A DNA stretch of 64,000 bases from Bradyrhizobium manausense (GTDB lineage: Bacteria; Pseudomonadota; Alphaproteobacteria; Rhizobiales; Xanthobacteraceae): assembly GCF_018131105.1 (NCBI RefSeq), contig NZ_JAFCJI010000002.1, positions 310,001 through 374,000 on the forward strand, read 5' to 3'. The position numbers were made by a program, and so were the translations under genes. The notes beneath the pieces were generated by a model. The model was given only the letters and a program-made list of their open reading frames with translations. It was not told where the DNA came from and did not search any database. Within the stretch, counting starts at the first letter, position 1. Each line of letters opens with the position of its first letter. Shown here piece by piece: positions 16,206-24,747 of this stretch.

Positions 16206-17516
16206 CTACTGGTTGCTGTAGGTGGTGCCCTTTGGCAGCGGCAGCACGGCTTCGCGCTGCGCCTGACTCTTGGGCCACACCACCGAGGACTTGTCGTCGA
16301 TGTATTGGATCACGACCGGGAACGAGCGCTCGTTCTGGCCGGCCATCGGCGTACCCTCGCCGTAGAACTTGACGCCGAAGCCGAGCATGGTGCCCCCCTC
16401 GGGGATGTCCGTGTCGAGCGCAGCCTTGCGCAGCGCTTCGGGATCGACCCCGCCATACTTCTTGATGGCCCGCGGCAGCACGTCATCCATGAAGACGTAG
16501 GTGTTGGACGCACCGATGCCGACATGGGCGGAGCGGATGGCGACGCCCGGCTTAATCTTGTCGAACTCCTCGCCGACCATCTTGATGACGGGCGCAAGCT
16601 TCGGGTTCATGGTCTTCTGGTTGGCGAGCCAGATCGAGATCGGATCGGTGTTGAAGATGTAGCTCGCATCGGCACCCATCCCCTCCTTGAGCTTCTCGTA
16701 GACACCGTATCCGGCGCCATGGCCGACGAGGGCTGCGAATTTCAAGCCCTGCTCGCGCGCCTGACGCAGCAGCAGCGTGATATCGGGGTTGTAGCCGGTG
16801 TGGAAAATGACGTCGGGCTTGGCACGCTTGAGTTTGGTCACCAGCGCCGATAGATCCGGCGCGGTGGCCGAGTATCCCTCTTTCAGCACGATGTTGAAGC
16901 CGGCCTTCTTCGCGCCGGCCTCGTTGCCTTTGGAGACGTCAACCCCATAGGAGCCATCCTCGTGGATGATGGCGACCCGAAGGTCCTTCGGCTCCTTGCC
17001 CAGCTTCTCCTTCGAGTTCTGCGCGATGAAATCCATCGTCATCGCACCGAACTGATCGCCGCTCGCCTGCGGGCGGAAGACGTATTTGTAGTTCTTGTCG
17101 GCGAACACGGCGGACGAGATGCAGGTGGTCATCCACATGAACTTCTTGAGCTGCTCGACGCGGGCCGCAACCGGCACGCATTGCGCCGAGGAGAAGAAGC
17201 CGAGCACCATGTCGACCTTCTCCTGCTCGAGCAGGCGGACGGATTCGTTGATGGCAACATCGGGCTTGCTCTGCGCATCGGCATAGACGGCCTCGACCTT
17301 GTAGCCCTCGACGCCGGTCTTGCTGAATTGATCGAGGATGATCTTGGTGCCGAGATATTCGAGCTCGGAGCCGCCGCCGGCGAGCGGGCCGGTCAGGTCG
17401 AAAATCACACCGATCTTGATTTTCTTGTCTTGGGCCTGGGCCGAAACGGTCAAGCCCATCGCTGCAGTCGCGATCAACAGCCCACGTACCAAGCGGGCAG
17501 CCATGCGCAGGCGCAT
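16206..17516 (-). CDS. HAAT-family ABC substrate-binding protein (LivK-like)
   Basis: The 436-aa product starts at ATG 17516 with GGGAGG six bases upstream. It has a signal peptide (cleavage near VSAQAQ-DKK) and is then a type I periplasmic binding protein: IKIGVIFDLTGPLAGGG, VEAVYADAQSKPDVAINESVRLLEQEKVDMVLGFFSSA, VAIIHEDGSYG, KPDVIFHTGYNPD. It leads the operon, 16 nt before livG. Extra Cys residues (CVPVAARVEQ, TTCIS) and length above canonical LivK (about 370) suggest a specialised ligand rather than Leu/Ile/Val; the ligand is unknown. Confidence 0.88.
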   Translation of the reverse strand: MRLRMAARLVRGLLIATAAMGLTVSAQAQDKKIKIGVIFDLTGPLAGGGSELEYLGTKIILDQFSKTGVEGYKVEAVYADAQSKPDVAINESVRLLEQEKVDMVLGFFSSAQCVPVAARVEQLKKFMWMTTCISSAVFADKNYKYVFRPQASGDQFGAMTMDFIAQNSKEKLGKEPKDLRVAIIHEDGSYGVDVSKGNEAGAKKAGFNIVLKEGYSATAPDLSALVTKLKRAKPDVIFHTGYNPDITLLLRQAREQGLKFAALVGHGAGYGVYEKLKEGMGADASYIFNTDPISIWLANQKTMNPKLAPVIKMVGEEFDKIKPGVAIRSAHVGIGASNTYVFMDDVLPRAIKKYGGVDPEALRKAALDTDIPEGGTMLGFGVKFYGEGTPMAGQNERSFPVVIQYIDDKSSVVWPKSQAQREAVLPLPKGTTYSNQ

Positions 17517-17608
17517 CTAAACCTCCCTGGACGATTGTGCATTGCAGTTTTTTGTTTGGCTTTTGACCCATCACATGGGCTCGGCCGGGCGATGTCAAGC
17601 CTCGCGCG

Positions 17609-18313
17609 TCAGCGCGAGGCGAACTGCTGCGCGATGAAGGCCGTGACAAATCGCGGCATGGCCGGCGTGAGATCATCCATCCCGCGCACGAGATGGATGG
17701 CCGAAAGCTCCGGCTCCTCCTGACGCGCCAGATTGGCTTCGATCAGTGCGCGAGCCGCCTCACCCGGCATATCCAGGTTGAGGATCTGGATCATTGCAAG
17801 TGAGGTGGCGGTGACGACGCAGTGCCAATCCGTCTCCGCCGAATAATCGGCAGGGGACAGGCCGGTCTCCTCCTCGAGCTCTCGGACGACGCTGCCGGGA
17901 ATGTCGAGCGCGCCGTCCCTGACATCGTCGAGGTCGGGCGTGCCCGACGGAAAATAGATCCGCCCCGAATTGGCGGTGTGATGGGCCATCTCGCCCATCA
18001 CGAAGGCACCATCGGAGGTGCGCAGCGCCCCCATTCCGAACCCGTTGAACACGGCCGGATCGGGAAAGCCCCAGTCGCGCCAGGCCAGGAAGCTGGCGAA
18101 ATCCGTCTCGAAATAGGTGGCGGCGAGACCGCCCTCGGTGAAGACGGCATCGCGCCCGACCAGAACCCGGCCGTTCCAGAGATTCGGCCGCGCGCGTTGT
18201 TGTTCGGCGAAATGCGCCTGGATCTCCGCGCGCCGCTCCTCGGCGAACGGCCAGACCATGGGGCGCACGGCAAGATCAAGCGTCGTGACGCGATGAATGG
18301 TCGGTGACGTCAT
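17609..18313 (-). CDS. Nudix-family hydrolase, degenerate first half of Nudix box
   Basis: The 234-aa product has the catalytic core RELEEETGL (REUXEEXGU) after SGTPDLDDVRDGALDIPGSVV. In the canonical box a Glu precedes that core by seven residues; here that position is Leu, so the box is partly degenerate. Conserved flanking features include FGMGALRTSDGAFVMGEMAHHTANSG and IYFPSGTPD. This resembles the uncharacterised 'NUDIX hydrolase' group of Bradyrhizobium, not MutT. It starts 29 nt after the binding-protein gene and may share its transcript. Substrate unknown. Confidence 0.8.
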   Translation of the reverse strand: MTSPTIHRVTTLDLAVRPMVWPFAEERRAEIQAHFAEQQRARPNLWNGRVLVGRDAVFTEGGLAATYFETDFASFLAWRDWGFPDPAVFNGFGMGALRTSDGAFVMGEMAHHTANSGRIYFPSGTPDLDDVRDGALDIPGSVVRELEEETGLSPADYSAETDWHCVVTATSLAMIQILNLDMPGEAARALIEANLARQEEPELSAIHLVRGMDDLTPAMPRFVTAFIAQQFASR

Positions 18314-18342
18314 AGAGCCCGACTACCAAGCCATCGCGTCGG

Positions 18343-19368
18343 TTATTTGGCGTTCCCCGTGGTCTTCTTGGCCTGCTCGACAAACTTGTTGGTAAAGGTC
18401 TTGCTGACGTCGATCTTCGCGTTGGCCACCTCGGGCGATCCGACGCTGAACACCGCGAGCACGGCGTCGGCGCCCTTCGGATCCATCTTGCCGGTCTCGG
18501 AGAACATCGGGATCGTGTTCTTCAACGCGGCGAGATAAAGGTCCTTGTTCTTGCCGACCATCTCGTCCGGCATCTTGGCCATGATCTCCTCAGGCGAATG
18601 CGAGTGGATCCAGGCGATCGTGGCCAGCATTGCGTTGGTCAGCGCCTGCGTCTCCTTCTCGTGACCATTGATCCAGGCCACCGTCGAGTACAGCGCGCCG
18701 CCCGGATATTCGCCGCCAAAGGTCTCGAGCGTGTCCTTCTGCGTACGGGTGTCGCTGAGGATGCGCAGATCCTTGTGGCTGCCCTGGAGCACGGTGACGG
18801 ACGGATCGAGCATGACCGCAGCGTCGATCTGGCCCTGCTCCATCGCCGCGACCGCCGTGGCGCCAAGACCGACGCCGATCACGGCGGTATTGGCGGGATC
18901 AACCCCGTTCTTCTTCAGAAGATATTTCAGGAAGAAGTCGGTGGAGGAGCCGGGCGCACTGACGCCGACCTTCTTGCCGGCAAGGTCCTTGATCGACTTG
19001 ATTTCGCCCGTGTGGGAGGGCGCGACCACCAGCACGAGGCCGGGATAGCGGTCATAGACCACGAAGGCCTGAAGCTCCTGCTTCTTGGCCGCCAGGTTGA
19101 CGCAATGGTCGAAATAGCCTGAGACCACGTCGGCGCTGCCGCCGAGCACGGCCTTGAGCGCGTCAGAGCCACCCTTGAGGTCGACCAGGTCGACATTGAG
19201 ACCGGCCTTCTCGTACTCGCCGAGCTGCTTGGCCAACACGGTCGGCAAATAGCACAGGCAGGCACCGCCACCCACCGCGATCGTGACCTTGCTTTGCGCT
19301 GCGGCAAGACCGGTGGTGAGCGTCAGCGCGAGCAGCGCACCGGCGAGCCTGGCAATCGTGTTCTTCAT
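18343..19368 (-). CDS. NitT/TauT-family ABC substrate-binding protein
   Basis: The 341-aa product starts at ATG 19368, with GGAGGAAA four bases upstream. It has a signal peptide (ends LTTGLAAAQ-SKV) and an SsuA/ThiY-like type II binding fold: VGGGACLCYLPTVLAKQLGEYEKAGLNVDLVDLKGGSDALKAVLGGSADVVSGYFDH, IKDLAGKKVGVSAPGSSTDFFLKYLL, GALYSTVAWING. Family ligands include sulfonates, taurine, nitrate and thiamine precursors; nothing here decides. Its permease and ATPase lie at 20002-21605, separated by an inverted cupin gene. That ABC pair carries its own ribosome site and probably its own promoter. Confidence 0.87.
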   Translation of the reverse strand: MKNTIARLAGALLALTLTTGLAAAQSKVTIAVGGGACLCYLPTVLAKQLGEYEKAGLNVDLVDLKGGSDALKAVLGGSADVVSGYFDHCVNLAAKKQELQAFVVYDRYPGLVLVVAPSHTGEIKSIKDLAGKKVGVSAPGSSTDFFLKYLLKKNGVDPANTAVIGVGLGATAVAAMEQGQIDAAVMLDPSVTVLQGSHKDLRILSDTRTQKDTLETFGGEYPGGALYSTVAWINGHEKETQALTNAMLATIAWIHSHSPEEIMAKMPDEMVGKNKDLYLAALKNTIPMFSETGKMDPKGADAVLAVFSVGSPEVANAKIDVSKTFTNKFVEQAKKTTGNAK

Positions 19369-19506
19369 TGGTTTCCTCCGTTCGGCTGGCGGCACCATAG
19401 AGCAGCGGGATTGGCTTGAGAAGGCGGGTCAAGTGGCACTGGCCATTGGCCTTTCGGCGCAATAGCATGGGCGCACAACAACAATCTTTGATAGGGAGGA
19501 TCATCC

Positions 19507-19956
19507 ATGAATCGCCTTGCTGCCGGGCTGTCGATCACCGCCGCCTTTGTCGCCGGATGCGGCGCGACCTATCTGCTTGGACCGGCATTCGCCGCCGAAA
19601 GCATCACGCCGCAGATCATCCATACCGCCGAGATGGAGGGCGATGCGCTCGGTCCCGCCAACAAGGTCGGCTACCGCTCCAAGACCTTCATGACCGCAGA
19701 CGGCGCCACCATCTCGATCCAGGTCGGCAATGTGCCCAAGCACATGCATCCCAACACCAACGAGATCCAGTACATCCTGGACGGCACCGGGACAATCTGG
19801 CTCGGCGACAAGGAAGTCACGGTGAAGCCGGGCGACCTCGTCATCATCCCGAAGGGCACGCCGCACGGCGGTACCAAGCCGATCAGCGGGCAGGTCAAGG
19901 CCATCGCGATCAAGACGCCCCCGCAGGCGCCCGACGACACCAAGCTGCTGGATTGA
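19507..19956 (+). CDS. Exported cupin-domain protein
   Basis: The 149-aa product begins with a signal sequence (MNRLAAGLSITAAFVAGCGATYLLGPAFAAES). The rest is one cupin barrel: motif 1 GNVPKHMHPNTNEIQYILDGTG with metal-type His residues, and motif 2 GDLVIIPKGTPHGG. SD AGGGAGG is eight bases upstream. It is read against both flanking ABC genes and ends in its own terminator, so it is an independent unit. It is probably a small periplasmic metal-binding cupin of unknown substrate. Confidence 0.85.
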   Translation: MNRLAAGLSITAAFVAGCGATYLLGPAFAAESITPQIIHTAEMEGDALGPANKVGYRSKTFMTADGATISIQVGNVPKHMHPNTNEIQYILDGTGTIWLGDKEVTVKPGDLVIIPKGTPHGGTKPISGQVKAIAIKTPPQAPDDTKLLD

Positions 19957-19969
19957 GCGCCTGCTATCG

Positions 19970-19997
19970 GGGCTCGCGCCGGCGCGCGAGCCCTTTT
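19970..19997 (+). terminator. Intrinsic terminator of the cupin gene
   Basis: A 9-bp GC stem GGGCTCGCG / CGCGAGCCC with a short loop is followed by TTTT, 13 nt after the stop codon. It separates the convergent cupin and ABC permease genes. Confidence 0.85.
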
Positions 19998-20001
19998 GCC
20001 G

Positions 20002-20787
20002 CTAGCCGCGCCCGTCCACGGTCGGCCGCCAGACCAGCAGACGCCGCTCCACCAGCGTCACGCCATAGTCGATCAGAATGACGAAGGCCGACAGCACGAA
20101 CATGCCGGCAAACACGCCGGCGACGTCGAATATGCCTTCGGCCTGCTGAATGAGATAACCGAGGCCCGCGGCCGATCCCAGATATTCGCCGACGACGGCA
20201 CCGACCACGGCAAAGCCCACCGACGTGTGCAGCGAGGAGAACATCCACGACAGCGCGGACGGCCAATAGACGTGCCGCATCAATTGCCGCTCGCTCATGC
20301 CGAGCATGCGGCCATTGTCGAGCACGGTGCGGCTGACTTCCTTGACGCCCTGATAGACGTTGAAGAACACGATGAAGAACACCAGCGTCACGCCGAGCGC
20401 GACCTTGGACCAGATGCCGAGCCCGAGCCACAGGGCGAAGATCGGCGCCAGCACGACGCGCGGCAATGCATTGGCCATCTTCACGTAGGGGTCGAACACC
20501 GCGGCGACCAGCGGCTGCCGCGCGAACCAGAAGCCGATCAGCACACCGCCAACCGAGCCGATCACGAAGGCGAGGATGGATTCCCAGAGCGTGATAGCCA
20601 GATGCTTCCAGATCACGCCGCTCGCGAACCATTTCACGATCTGGCTGAACACGTCGACCGGATTGGAAAAGAAGAACGGCGGCAGCAGGACTTTTCCAAA
20701 TATCGGGACGCTCGAAAAGAACTGCCACAGCACGATGCAGACGATCGCGACCAGGACTTGCAGCGCAAGCAGCGTGACACGCGACAT
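20002..20787 (-). CDS. NitT/TauT-type ABC permease (SsuC/TauC-like)
   Basis: The 261-aa product has about six membrane segments. The permease EAA loop is visible as NGRMLGMSERQLMRHVYWPSALSWMFSSLHTSVGFAVVGAVVGEYLGS. The N-terminus LLALQVLVAIVCIVLWQFFSS and the motif NALPRVVLAPIFALWLGLGIWSKVAL are typical of SsuC-like proteins. The start overlaps the ATPase stop by 1 nt (TGATG). It is expected to work with the ATPase at 20787-21605 and the binding protein at 18343-19368. Confidence 0.9.
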   Translation of the reverse strand: MSRVTLLALQVLVAIVCIVLWQFFSSVPIFGKVLLPPFFFSNPVDVFSQIVKWFASGVIWKHLAITLWESILAFVIGSVGGVLIGFWFARQPLVAAVFDPYVKMANALPRVVLAPIFALWLGLGIWSKVALGVTLVFFIVFFNVYQGVKEVSRTVLDNGRMLGMSERQLMRHVYWPSALSWMFSSLHTSVGFAVVGAVVGEYLGSAAGLGYLIQQAEGIFDVAGVFAGMFVLSAFVILIDYGVTLVERRLLVWRPTVDGRG

Positions 20788-21605
20788 CAGACCGCCTCCG
20801 CCGCCAGGGTGGACTGCGCGTAGCCCTTCATGACCTCGTCCTTGAGCACGCTCCAGATCTCGCGGTGCAGTGCGTGGAACTCCTTGTCCAGCCGGACCTC
20901 GAAAATGTCGCGCGGGCGGGCAAGCTGCACGCGCCAGTCGCCGATGATGCGCGAGGACGGCCCCGCCGACATGATCACGACACGGTCGGCGAGTGCGATC
21001 GCCTCCTCGAGATCGTGGGTCACAAACAGCACAGCTTTGCGATCGGCGTTCCAGAGGTCGAGCAGCAGATTACCCATGACCTGGCGCGTCTGCGCATCGA
21101 GCGGTCCGAACGGCTCGTCCATCAGCAGGATCTTGGGGTCGCGGATCAGGACTTGCGCAAGCGCCACGCGCTTGCGCTGACCGCCGGAGAGCATATGCGG
21201 ATAGCGATTGGCAAAGGCGCCGAGGCCGACGGAGGTCAGCCATTTCTGCGCCTGCGGCAGCGCCTCGGCTCGCGGCGTGCCCTTGATCTCAAGCCCGATC
21301 GCGACATTGTCGAGCGCGGTCTTCCAGGGGAACAGCGCGTCGGCCTGGAACAAATAGCCGGCGTCCCGGTTCAGCCCCGCGAGCGGCCGGTCAAAAATCT
21401 TGACGCTGCCGGCGGCCGGCTTGAGCAGGCCGGCGGCGACGTTGAGCAGCGTGGATTTTCCACAGCCGGTCGGGCCGACGATGGCGACGAACTCGCCCTG
21501 TGCAACCGCGAGATGGGCTTTCTCAACCGCCGTGTAGACCCGCCCGTCCCCCAGTCGGAACGCAACCTTGGCATCTTCCAGCGCCACTGCCTTGGGCGTC
21601 GTCAT
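20787..21605 (-). CDS. NitT/TauT-type ABC ATPase (SsuB/TauB-like)
   Basis: The product has 272 residues from ATG 21605, with GGAGGAAA four bases upstream; the frame opens earlier but without support. Walker A GPTGCGKST, Q-loop LFQADALFPWKTALDNVAIGLEIKG, signature LSGGQRKRVALAQVLIRDPKILLMDEPFGPLD and H-loop VLFVTHDLEEAIALADRV are all intact. The C-terminal RLDKEFHALHREIWSVLKDEV is the usual SsuB-like tail. It faces the divergent betaine-type operon across a 132-bp gap, which must carry both promoters. Confidence 0.92.
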   Translation of the reverse strand: MTTPKAVALEDAKVAFRLGDGRVYTAVEKAHLAVAQGEFVAIVGPTGCGKSTLLNVAAGLLKPAAGSVKIFDRPLAGLNRDAGYLFQADALFPWKTALDNVAIGLEIKGTPRAEALPQAQKWLTSVGLGAFANRYPHMLSGGQRKRVALAQVLIRDPKILLMDEPFGPLDAQTRQVMGNLLLDLWNADRKAVLFVTHDLEEAIALADRVVIMSAGPSSRIIGDWRVQLARPRDIFEVRLDKEFHALHREIWSVLKDEVMKGYAQSTLAAEAV

Positions 21606-21737
21606 ATGTTTCCTCCGAACTTGGCTTGATGCCTTAGCCGCTCGCGCGGCCAAGTTCAATCAACCGGCCAAGCGTGCTACGCATGGGCCTCGACCACCCA
21701 CCCTCTTCGGAGGGCAAGCGAGCTGAGTGCACGTCTG

Positions 21738-22520
21738 ATGCCTTCCAGGCCTATGATTGGCTATGCCCACGTCACCAAGAGCTTCGGCTCCCTCAGAGCC
21801 GTCGACGACATGTCGCTCGATATAGCCGATGGCGAGTTTCTGGCCATCGTCGGCGGCTCGGGCTCGGGCAAGACGACCCTGCTGCGGCTTGCCAACCGGC
21901 TGATCGAGGCCGATGGCGGCAGCATCACGGTCGAGGGAGAGGACGTCCAAAATATCGATCCGGTCGCGCTGCGACGCCGGATCGGTTACGTCTTCCAGAG
22001 CGGCGGGCTGTTTCCTCATTTGAGCGTCGCCGACAATATCGGAATCACGCCAAAATTGCTCGGTGCGCCGACAGGCGAGATCGCCGCGCGCGTCGACGAG
22101 CTGATCGAGCTGGTGCAGCTCGACCGTGTTGCCCATCGCGACCGGCTGCCGGAGGCTCTCTCGGGCGGTCAGCGCCAGCGCGTCGGTGTGGCGCGAGCGC
22201 TCGCAGCCAGGCCCCGCATCGTGCTGATGGACGAGCCGTTCGGCGCGCTCGATCCCCTCACCCGCGATGCGCTCGGCGAAGACTTTCGCGAGCTGCACCG
22301 CAAGCTCGGCCTGACCACCGTGATGATCACGCACGACATGACGGAAGCGATTTTGCTCGCGGATCGCATCGCGGTGATGCGCGGCGGCAAGCTGCTGGCG
22401 CAGGGCACGCCGGCGGAGCTGTCCGCGAGCAGCGATGCTTATGTGCTTGAGTTACTGCGCACGCCACGGCGCCAGGTCGAGCGGCTGAACGCACTGCTGC
22501 CACAGAGCGGTGCGGCATGA
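21738..22520 (+). CDS. Glycine betaine/choline-type ABC ATPase (OpuCA/OsmV-like)
   Basis: The 260-aa product has Walker A GGSGSGKTT, the QAT-family Q-loop stretch IGYVFQSGGLFPHLSVADNIGITPKLLG, signature LSGGQRQRVGVARALAARPRIVLMDEPFGALDPLTRD and H-loop ITHDMTEAILLADRI. There are no CBS domains at the C-terminus, unlike the long OpuCA form. The start may be ATG 21738 or ATG 21753 (CCAGG just upstream of the latter). It overlaps the fused permease-binding protein gene by 4 nt (ATGA). Together they form a minimal two-gene importer for a quaternary amine or related osmolyte. Confidence 0.88.
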   Translation: MPSRPMIGYAHVTKSFGSLRAVDDMSLDIADGEFLAIVGGSGSGKTTLLRLANRLIEADGGSITVEGEDVQNIDPVALRRRIGYVFQSGGLFPHLSVADNIGITPKLLGAPTGEIAARVDELIELVQLDRVAHRDRLPEALSGGQRQRVGVARALAARPRIVLMDEPFGALDPLTRDALGEDFRELHRKLGLTTVMITHDMTEAILLADRIAVMRGGKLLAQGTPAELSASSDAYVLELLRTPRRQVERLNALLPQSGAA

Positions 22521-24076
22521 GCCTCTTCCATGATCCACGCTGGGGCGAGGCGCTGTCGCATTTGCCCGACTATCTCGGCAACCATGTGCGGGTGAGTCTC
22601 GCCGCGCTCGCACTGGGCCTGATCATCAGCCTGCCGCTCGCGATCCTGACGCGCAACCGCCCGGCGCCGCGCGCCGTCCTGCTCGCGGTCGCCAGCATTG
22701 TGCAGACCGTGCCGGGACTGGCGCTGCTCGCGCTGTTCTATCCGCTGCTGTTGCTCGCGGCCTCGGTGACGCTGAAATGGTTCGGCATCTCCTTCTCCGC
22801 CTTCGGCTTCCTGCCGGCGATGCTGGCGCTGGCGCTCTATTCGATGCTGCCGGTGCTGCGCAACGGCATCACGGGGCTCAACGGCATCGACCCCGCGCTG
22901 ATCGAAGCCGCGAAAGGCGTCGGCATGACCGCGCGCCAATCGCTTGTCATGGTCGAGCTGCCGCTGGCGCTGCCGGTCATGATGGCCGGCATCCGCACCG
23001 CCGCGGTATGGGTGATCGGCACCGCGACGCTGTCGACCCCGATCGGGCAGACCAGCCTCGGCAATTACATTTTTGCCGGGCTTCAGACCCAGAACTGGGT
23101 GTTCGTGCTGTTCGGCTGCTTTGCCTCAGCCCTGCTCGCGCTCGCCGTCGACCAACTGCTCGGCCTGATCGAGAGCGGCCTGCGCCGGCGCGGCCGCCTG
23201 CGCGCCGGGCTCGGCGCGATCGGCATCGCTGCGCTGGTTGCGGCGACACTGGTGCCGACGATCGGACGGTCGTCGTCCGGCTATGTGGTCGGCGCAAAAA
23301 CCTTCGCCGAGCAATATGTGCTCTCGGCGCTGCTCCGGGACCGGCTCCAGGCGGCCGGTCTGTCCGCCACGGCGCGGTCGGGTCTCGGCTCGAGCGTGAT
23401 CTTCGAAGCGCTGAAGGCTGGCGATATCGATCTCTATGTCGACTATTCCGGCACACTCTGGGCCAATCAATTGCACCGCACCGACATCAAGCCGCGCGCG
23501 GAGCTGGTGGCGGAGTTGAAGACGGCGCTCGCCAAGGAGAATATCACCCTGCTCGGCGAGCTCGGCTTCGAGAATGCCTACGCGCTTGTGATGCCGAAAA
23601 AGCGCGCCGACGCACTTGGCATCCACACCATCGCCGATCTTGCCGCGCACGCATCGACAATGTCCATTGCCGGCGACTACGAGTTTTTCTCACGACCGGA
23701 ATGGGCGGCCCTGCAAAAGGCCTATAGCCTCCAGTTCCGCGCACAGCGCCAGATGCAGCCGGACTTCATGTATGCGGCGGCCGCCAGCGGCGAGGTCGAC
23801 GTCATTGCGGGCTACACCAGCGACGGCCTGATCGCGAAATACGATCTGGTGGCGCTCGACGATCCCAAGCAGGCAATCCCGCCGTATGACGCCATCCTGC
23901 TACTGGCGCCGAAACGCGCCGGCGACGAGCGGCTCAAGGCGGCCCTGAACCCGCTGCTCGGCAAGATCGACATCACCACGATGCGCGAGGCAAACCTGCG
24001 CGCCAGCGGCAACGATGCGAACTCATCGCCGGATGCGGTGGCGAAATGGCTGTGGGGCAAGATTGGCGGGCACTAG
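22517..24076 (+). CDS. Fused ABC permease / substrate-binding protein (OpuCB-OpuCC type)
   Basis: The 519-aa product has two parts. Residues 1-250 are a permease with several membrane segments and the EAA loop EAAKGVGMTARQSLVMVELPLALP (130-153). From about 254 a choline/betaine-type binding domain follows, anchored by the last permease helix: VVGAKTFAEQYVLSALL, GLGSSVIFEALKAGDIDLYVDYSGTLWA, RQMQPDFMYAAAASGEVDVIAGYTSDG. Fusion of these units is known in the OpuC/ProWX family. There is no signal peptide because the binding domain follows a membrane helix. The 3'-terminal 31 bases resemble an intergenic stretch at 24614-24644. Confidence 0.9.
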   Translation: MSLFHDPRWGEALSHLPDYLGNHVRVSLAALALGLIISLPLAILTRNRPAPRAVLLAVASIVQTVPGLALLALFYPLLLLAASVTLKWFGISFSAFGFLPAMLALALYSMLPVLRNGITGLNGIDPALIEAAKGVGMTARQSLVMVELPLALPVMMAGIRTAAVWVIGTATLSTPIGQTSLGNYIFAGLQTQNWVFVLFGCFASALLALAVDQLLGLIESGLRRRGRLRAGLGAIGIAALVAATLVPTIGRSSSGYVVGAKTFAEQYVLSALLRDRLQAAGLSATARSGLGSSVIFEALKAGDIDLYVDYSGTLWANQLHRTDIKPRAELVAELKTALAKENITLLGELGFENAYALVMPKKRADALGIHTIADLAAHASTMSIAGDYEFFSRPEWAALQKAYSLQFRAQRQMQPDFMYAAAASGEVDVIAGYTSDGLIAKYDLVALDDPKQAIPPYDAILLLAPKRAGDERLKAALNPLLGKIDITTMREANLRASGNDANSSPDAVAKWLWGKIGGH

Positions 24077-24124
24077 GAGAGTCCTGTCTCGTAGCCTGCG
24101 TGCTCCCAGGCACACCCGCTCCCG

Positions 24125-24511
24125 CTACATGACCGGCTTCTCGACTGCGCCTCCAGCGTCGACCCAATCCTTGAAGCCGCCGACGTTGTAGACGCTGCTG
24201 TAGCCCATATCCTTGAGCACCTTGCCGGCGAGGGCGGAACGACCGCCGGAGGCACAATAGAGGATCACGGTCTTATCCTTGGCAAAGGCCTTGTCGTGAT
24301 ACGGCGAGTCAGGATCGGCACGAAACTCCAGCATGCCGCGGGAGACATTCACCGCGCCGTGAACCTTTCCGCTCTTTTCGATCTCCGGCGCATCGCGCAC
24401 GTCAAGCACGAGCACGTTGCCCTTCCCGATCATCTCCCTGGCCTGGGCCGGCGTGATCTTGGTCACGACGGCGTTGGCGGCCTCCAACATCTGTTTCACG
24501 GAAATAGACAA
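24125..24511 (-). CDS. Single-domain rhodanese-like sulfurtransferase
   Basis: The 128-aa product begins at TTG 24511, with AGGAGG five bases upstream; the longer frame to 24742 has no ribosome site and crosses repeat-like DNA. The rhodanese fold is clear: ITPAQAREMIGKGNVLVLDVRDAPEIEKSGKVHGAVNVSRGML, the active loop YCASGGRS with catalytic Cys, then LKDMGYSSVYNVGGFKDWVDAGGAVE. It would carry a persulfide in the cytoplasm. It is convergent with the betaine-type transporter gene. Confidence 0.87.
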   Translation of the reverse strand: MSISVKQMLEAANAVVTKITPAQAREMIGKGNVLVLDVRDAPEIEKSGKVHGAVNVSRGMLEFRADPDSPYHDKAFAKDKTVILYCASGGRSALAGKVLKDMGYSSVYNVGGFKDWVDAGGAVEKPVM

Positions 24512-24613
24512 TGACTCCTCCTGTGGCTTGCGATTTTGTCGAGCGCTCCCATTAACCGGCCTCGTCTTTCGTAGCGTCCCTCGTTCGGAGGACGATGCGA
24601 GGAAGGTATCGAG

Positions 24614-24644
24614 GGATGTGGTGGCAAAATGGCTTTGCGGCAAG
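24614..24644. repeat. Short intergenic stretch similar to the 3' end of the permease-SBP gene
   Basis: These 31 bp match 24031-24061 at 27 positions; read in frame it gives DVVAKWLCGK versus DAVAKWLWGK in the gene. It lies in the 236-bp non-coding gap before the rhodanese start and next to GC-rich CCACCCCCTCCC sequence. It could be a duplication scar, or the gene end could be built from a dispersed repeat. Confidence 0.45.
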
Positions 24645-24747
24645 GGCGGACGACAAATGGTAAAGTTGAGGGGGTAGCCGCGATGGGGACTTTGGCCACC
24701 CCCTCCCTGCCCTCTCCTGGAGGACGAGAGGGCAAAGCACAATCAGT

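Noticed and set aside
19369..19506. Sigma-54 promoter (TGGCAC...) upstream of the cupin
   Set aside because: TGGCAC is present but no GC doublet stands at the required distance.
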